Source: an archaeon
GTDB taxonomy: Archaea > Asgardarchaeota > Heimdallarchaeia > Hodarchaeales > S146-22
Reading direction: 5' to 3'
Assembly (NCBI GenBank): GCA_024276395.1
Contig: JAJRXH010000011.1
Coordinates: 1 to 7,352, forward strand
DNA: 7,352 bases
Positions 5,751 to 7,352 of this stretch are shown piece by piece. The number at the start of each line of letters is the position of its first letter. Position 1 is the stretch's first letter. The position numbers and the translations under genes are program-made. The notes beneath the pieces are model-generated. The model ran no database searches. It saw only the letters and a program-made list of their open reading frames with translations, and had not been told where the DNA came from.

Positions 5751-7199
5751 TCATTCTTCATCAGAAACTTGAAGAACCAAAAAATAAGAAGTAATTTTAG
5801 CTTCCCGAGGACTAATGTTAGCAATCACTCGCATGTTATATCTTCTTGGAGCTTGCTCTCCAGGATGAAAAATCCATTCCTCACCATCAATACTAATCTG
5901 AGTTTCTTGTCTTGCCGCTAAACGTCTTTCAGGCAACTCTTTACGGAGAATGGGACAATCTGCGCATTGACGACTTTTCCCTCGAAATAAGCTGAAACAA
6001 TGGTAACCCCAGAATCGTTCAGTTGGGCCTATCAACTGCTGAAAAGCCTCATTTCCTTCGATAACCTGAAACTCGGGAGTAATAAGCGTTACTGGCACTG
6101 AAATTTTCTTGAAAAAGTCTTGAAAACTTCGTGCACTGCGCCAAATGAGGTGCTTCATATGGAATTTAGCCGTAACATCTTGATAGGTAATCAAGTATCG
6201 AGGAGGTTCATTGTTTTCCTTGCTAACTTTTTCCTCAATTTGCGCGGAAACTTTCCAAAAAGTGTTGCGCTCCCGTTCTAACCTTGGAAAAATCTCGTGT
6301 AATTCTAATGATTTGGGCAGTACTTCTAGATGCATCCTTATATCTAGATCTTGGCTTTTCACGATGCTTTCCAACTTGGATAACAAGTAAGGAGTGATGA
6401 GGGGTCTCTGAAACATTCTAATCTCTATTTCCTTGAGACTTAGATTATTCGGCACGTGATCCTTGAAGTCGGCCATTTCACGGGCAATGGAATTCATACT
6501 CAAGACTTTTGTCATCAAAAGTTCCGTGGGAAGTTGTTTCTCATCGCTTCCCGTTTTATCACCATTCTTGGGCGTTTTCATCTCACCATTCAGCGCCGAG
6601 TCAGTATCTGATGCTGGTGTGGGACATACCGTGCACTCAATGAGGATAACCGCAATCCTTGAAAACACGTGACTCAAGTTCTCCAATTCCGCTTTCACGC
6701 GCCAAAGGCTATTTCTACCTTGTCCTCGTTCTTCCACTAGCCCAAGCTGCTCCATAACTCTGAGAATGTTAGCAATTGTGTTTCGATTCACTTCCAAGGC
6801 ATCGGCTATTTCTTGAATGCTTTTCAAGTTATCTTGAAGATTGAGAAAATTGAAAATGTCATCAATGATCTCCCATTCTTGAGGAGAAATGAGTGGTCGT
6901 CCTTTTTCATTTGCGGGAGTGAGATACCAAACTCGTGCAACTCCAATCTTATCACGTTGTACCAACCCTTGTCCAAACAATTCAAGCAAGTATTTCCTCA
7001 CGCTCACGCGTGATATCTTGACTCCCGATTCATTAAGTAACTGAGTGATTTGGGTTGTCGATAGCCCTCGTGGAGCATCTTTTAAAAAATCGAGAATTTT
7101 TCCGTGGATGTTCGTGTTGTACCCATAACCCATAATTCTCATCCGCTTCGCAATCATTCCTACGATATTGATTTCCTTTTCGATGATTTGATTGATCAT
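5751..7199 (-). CDS. Two-winged-helix, PAS-containing transcriptional regulator with CxxCP motifs
   Basis: The 482-residue cytosolic protein starts with two winged helix-turn-helix domains. The first (about 29-95) includes GLSTTQITQLLNESG and SRVSVRKYLLELFGQGLV. The second (about 105-168) includes SIQEIADALEVNRNTIANIL, EQLGLVEERGQG and the wing ending in LWRV. A polar linker (about 193-224) leads to a middle region (about 226-347) that ends like a PAS domain (YLITYQDVTAK), and then to a clearer PAS domain (about 360-479) with ISVPVTLITPEFQVIEGNEAF. All five cysteines lie in C189-x2-C192-P, C401 and C412-x2-C415-P. PAS domains with such a Cys/CxxCP set are familiar in sensor proteins and may bind metal or sense redox state; this is inference. 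The design is DNA binding plus ligand or redox sensing in one chain, without a kinase. The ATG at 7199 overlaps the stop of the upstream GTPase gene (ATGA), which supports this start despite the lack of a good Shine-Dalgarno site. Later in-frame ATGs (codons 15, 20, 23) are possible but less likely. Confidence 0.85.
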   Translation of the reverse strand: MINQIIEKEINIVGMIAKRMRIMGYGYNTNIHGKILDFLKDAPRGLSTTQITQLLNESGVKISRVSVRKYLLELFGQGLVQRDKIGVARVWYLTPANEKGRPLISPQEWEIIDDIFNFLNLQDNLKSIQEIADALEVNRNTIANILRVMEQLGLVEERGQGRNSLWRVKAELENLSHVFSRIAVILIECTVCPTPASDTDSALNGEMKTPKNGDKTGSDEKQLPTELLMTKVLSMNSIAREMADFKDHVPNNLSLKEIEIRMFQRPLITPYLLSKLESIVKSQDLDIRMHLEVLPKSLELHEIFPRLERERNTFWKVSAQIEEKVSKENNEPPRYLITYQDVTAKFHMKHLIWRSARSFQDFFKKISVPVTLITPEFQVIEGNEAFQQLIGPTERFWGYHCFSLFRGKSRQCADCPILRKELPERRLAARQETQISIDGEEWIFHPGEQAPRRYNMRVIANISPREAKITSYFLVLQVSDEE

Positions 7200-7352
7200 G
7201 ATTCAATGATTCCGTGGAATAGGGCCAGAAAAAGTTCGTCGACGCCGACTCCCGTCTTAGCACTTACGATGAAATGGTCTCCTTCCCACTGACTAGTCAT
7301 TTTCTTGAATTTCTCGACATTTGGGTGATGGAGATCATCGTTCAAGAGATCA
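7196..7352 (-). CDS. C-terminal end of a Ras-like small GTPase (5' part outside the window)
   Basis: Reading the - strand from base 7351 gives 51 codons and a TGA at 7198-7196. The stretch FIVSAKTGVGVDELFLALF contains the G5 motif SAK followed by the usual G-x-G-V-x-E-L-F helix of Ras/Rab/Arf-type GTPases. The first visible residues, DLL, lie about 29 residues before the SAK and fit the end of the NKxD (G4) motif, so the edge probably cuts through G4. The G1-G3 motifs are outside the window. The protein ends 22 residues after the start of SAK, with no cysteine for lipid attachment, so membrane anchoring by C-terminal prenylation is unlikely. The gene overlaps the regulator start by ATGA, which indicates translational coupling. 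Bacterial MglA-like or other archaeal GTPases are alternatives to an Asgard Ras-like one, because the class cannot be decided from the tail alone. Confidence 0.8.
   Translation of the reverse strand, partial: DLLNDDLHHPNVEKFKKMTSQWEGDHFIVSAKTGVGVDELFLALFHGIIES

Overview
This window most likely comes from an archaeon, and probably from an Asgard lineage such as the Heimdallarchaeia. The archaeal signs are TTTATA-type TATA boxes with an adjacent BRE-like purine/A stretch, oligo-T terminators, Shine-Dalgarno sites before several genes (one with a TTG start), a two-winged-helix/PAS transcription factor, and a heavily sequon-loaded surface protein with a C-terminal membrane anchor. The Asgard placement is an inference. 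It rests mainly on the C-terminus of a Ras-like small GTPase cut by the right edge and on the style of the C-terminal anchor. Both also occur elsewhere, so the placement is not proven.

Left part (1-1188): the lysine-rich C-terminal end of an unrecognised + strand gene (1-287) converges with, and overlaps by 35 bp, a 94-residue, three-helix membrane protein on the - strand (253-537). The membrane protein has an excellent Shine-Dalgarno site and TATA box but looks like a cut-down, histidine-poor piece of a larger membrane family. A gap of about 650 bp follows with no credible gene. It holds that promoter, a compound inverted repeat near 804-855, and the oligo-T terminator of the next gene.

Middle (1189-4178): a complete tryptophanase (tnaA, - strand) is assigned by catalytic residues and by the three positions that separate tryptophanase from tyrosine phenol-lyase. 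It is divergent from a secreted, membrane-anchored, probably N-glycosylated surface protein (+ strand) with a textbook promoter and a TTG start. No tryptophan permease or tnaC-like leader is visible.

Right part (4179-7352): after a poly-T terminator and a 326-bp spacer with imperfect repeats comes a 377-residue helical TPR-repeat protein (+). It meets, across a palindromic two-way terminator, a 482-residue two-winged-helix/PAS regulator (-). The regulator overlaps the stop codon of the GTPase gene by ATGA, so the GTPase and the transcription factor form a translationally coupled pair. This coupling is the most interesting arrangement seen. No CRISPR array, insertion sequence, rRNA or tRNA gene was found.
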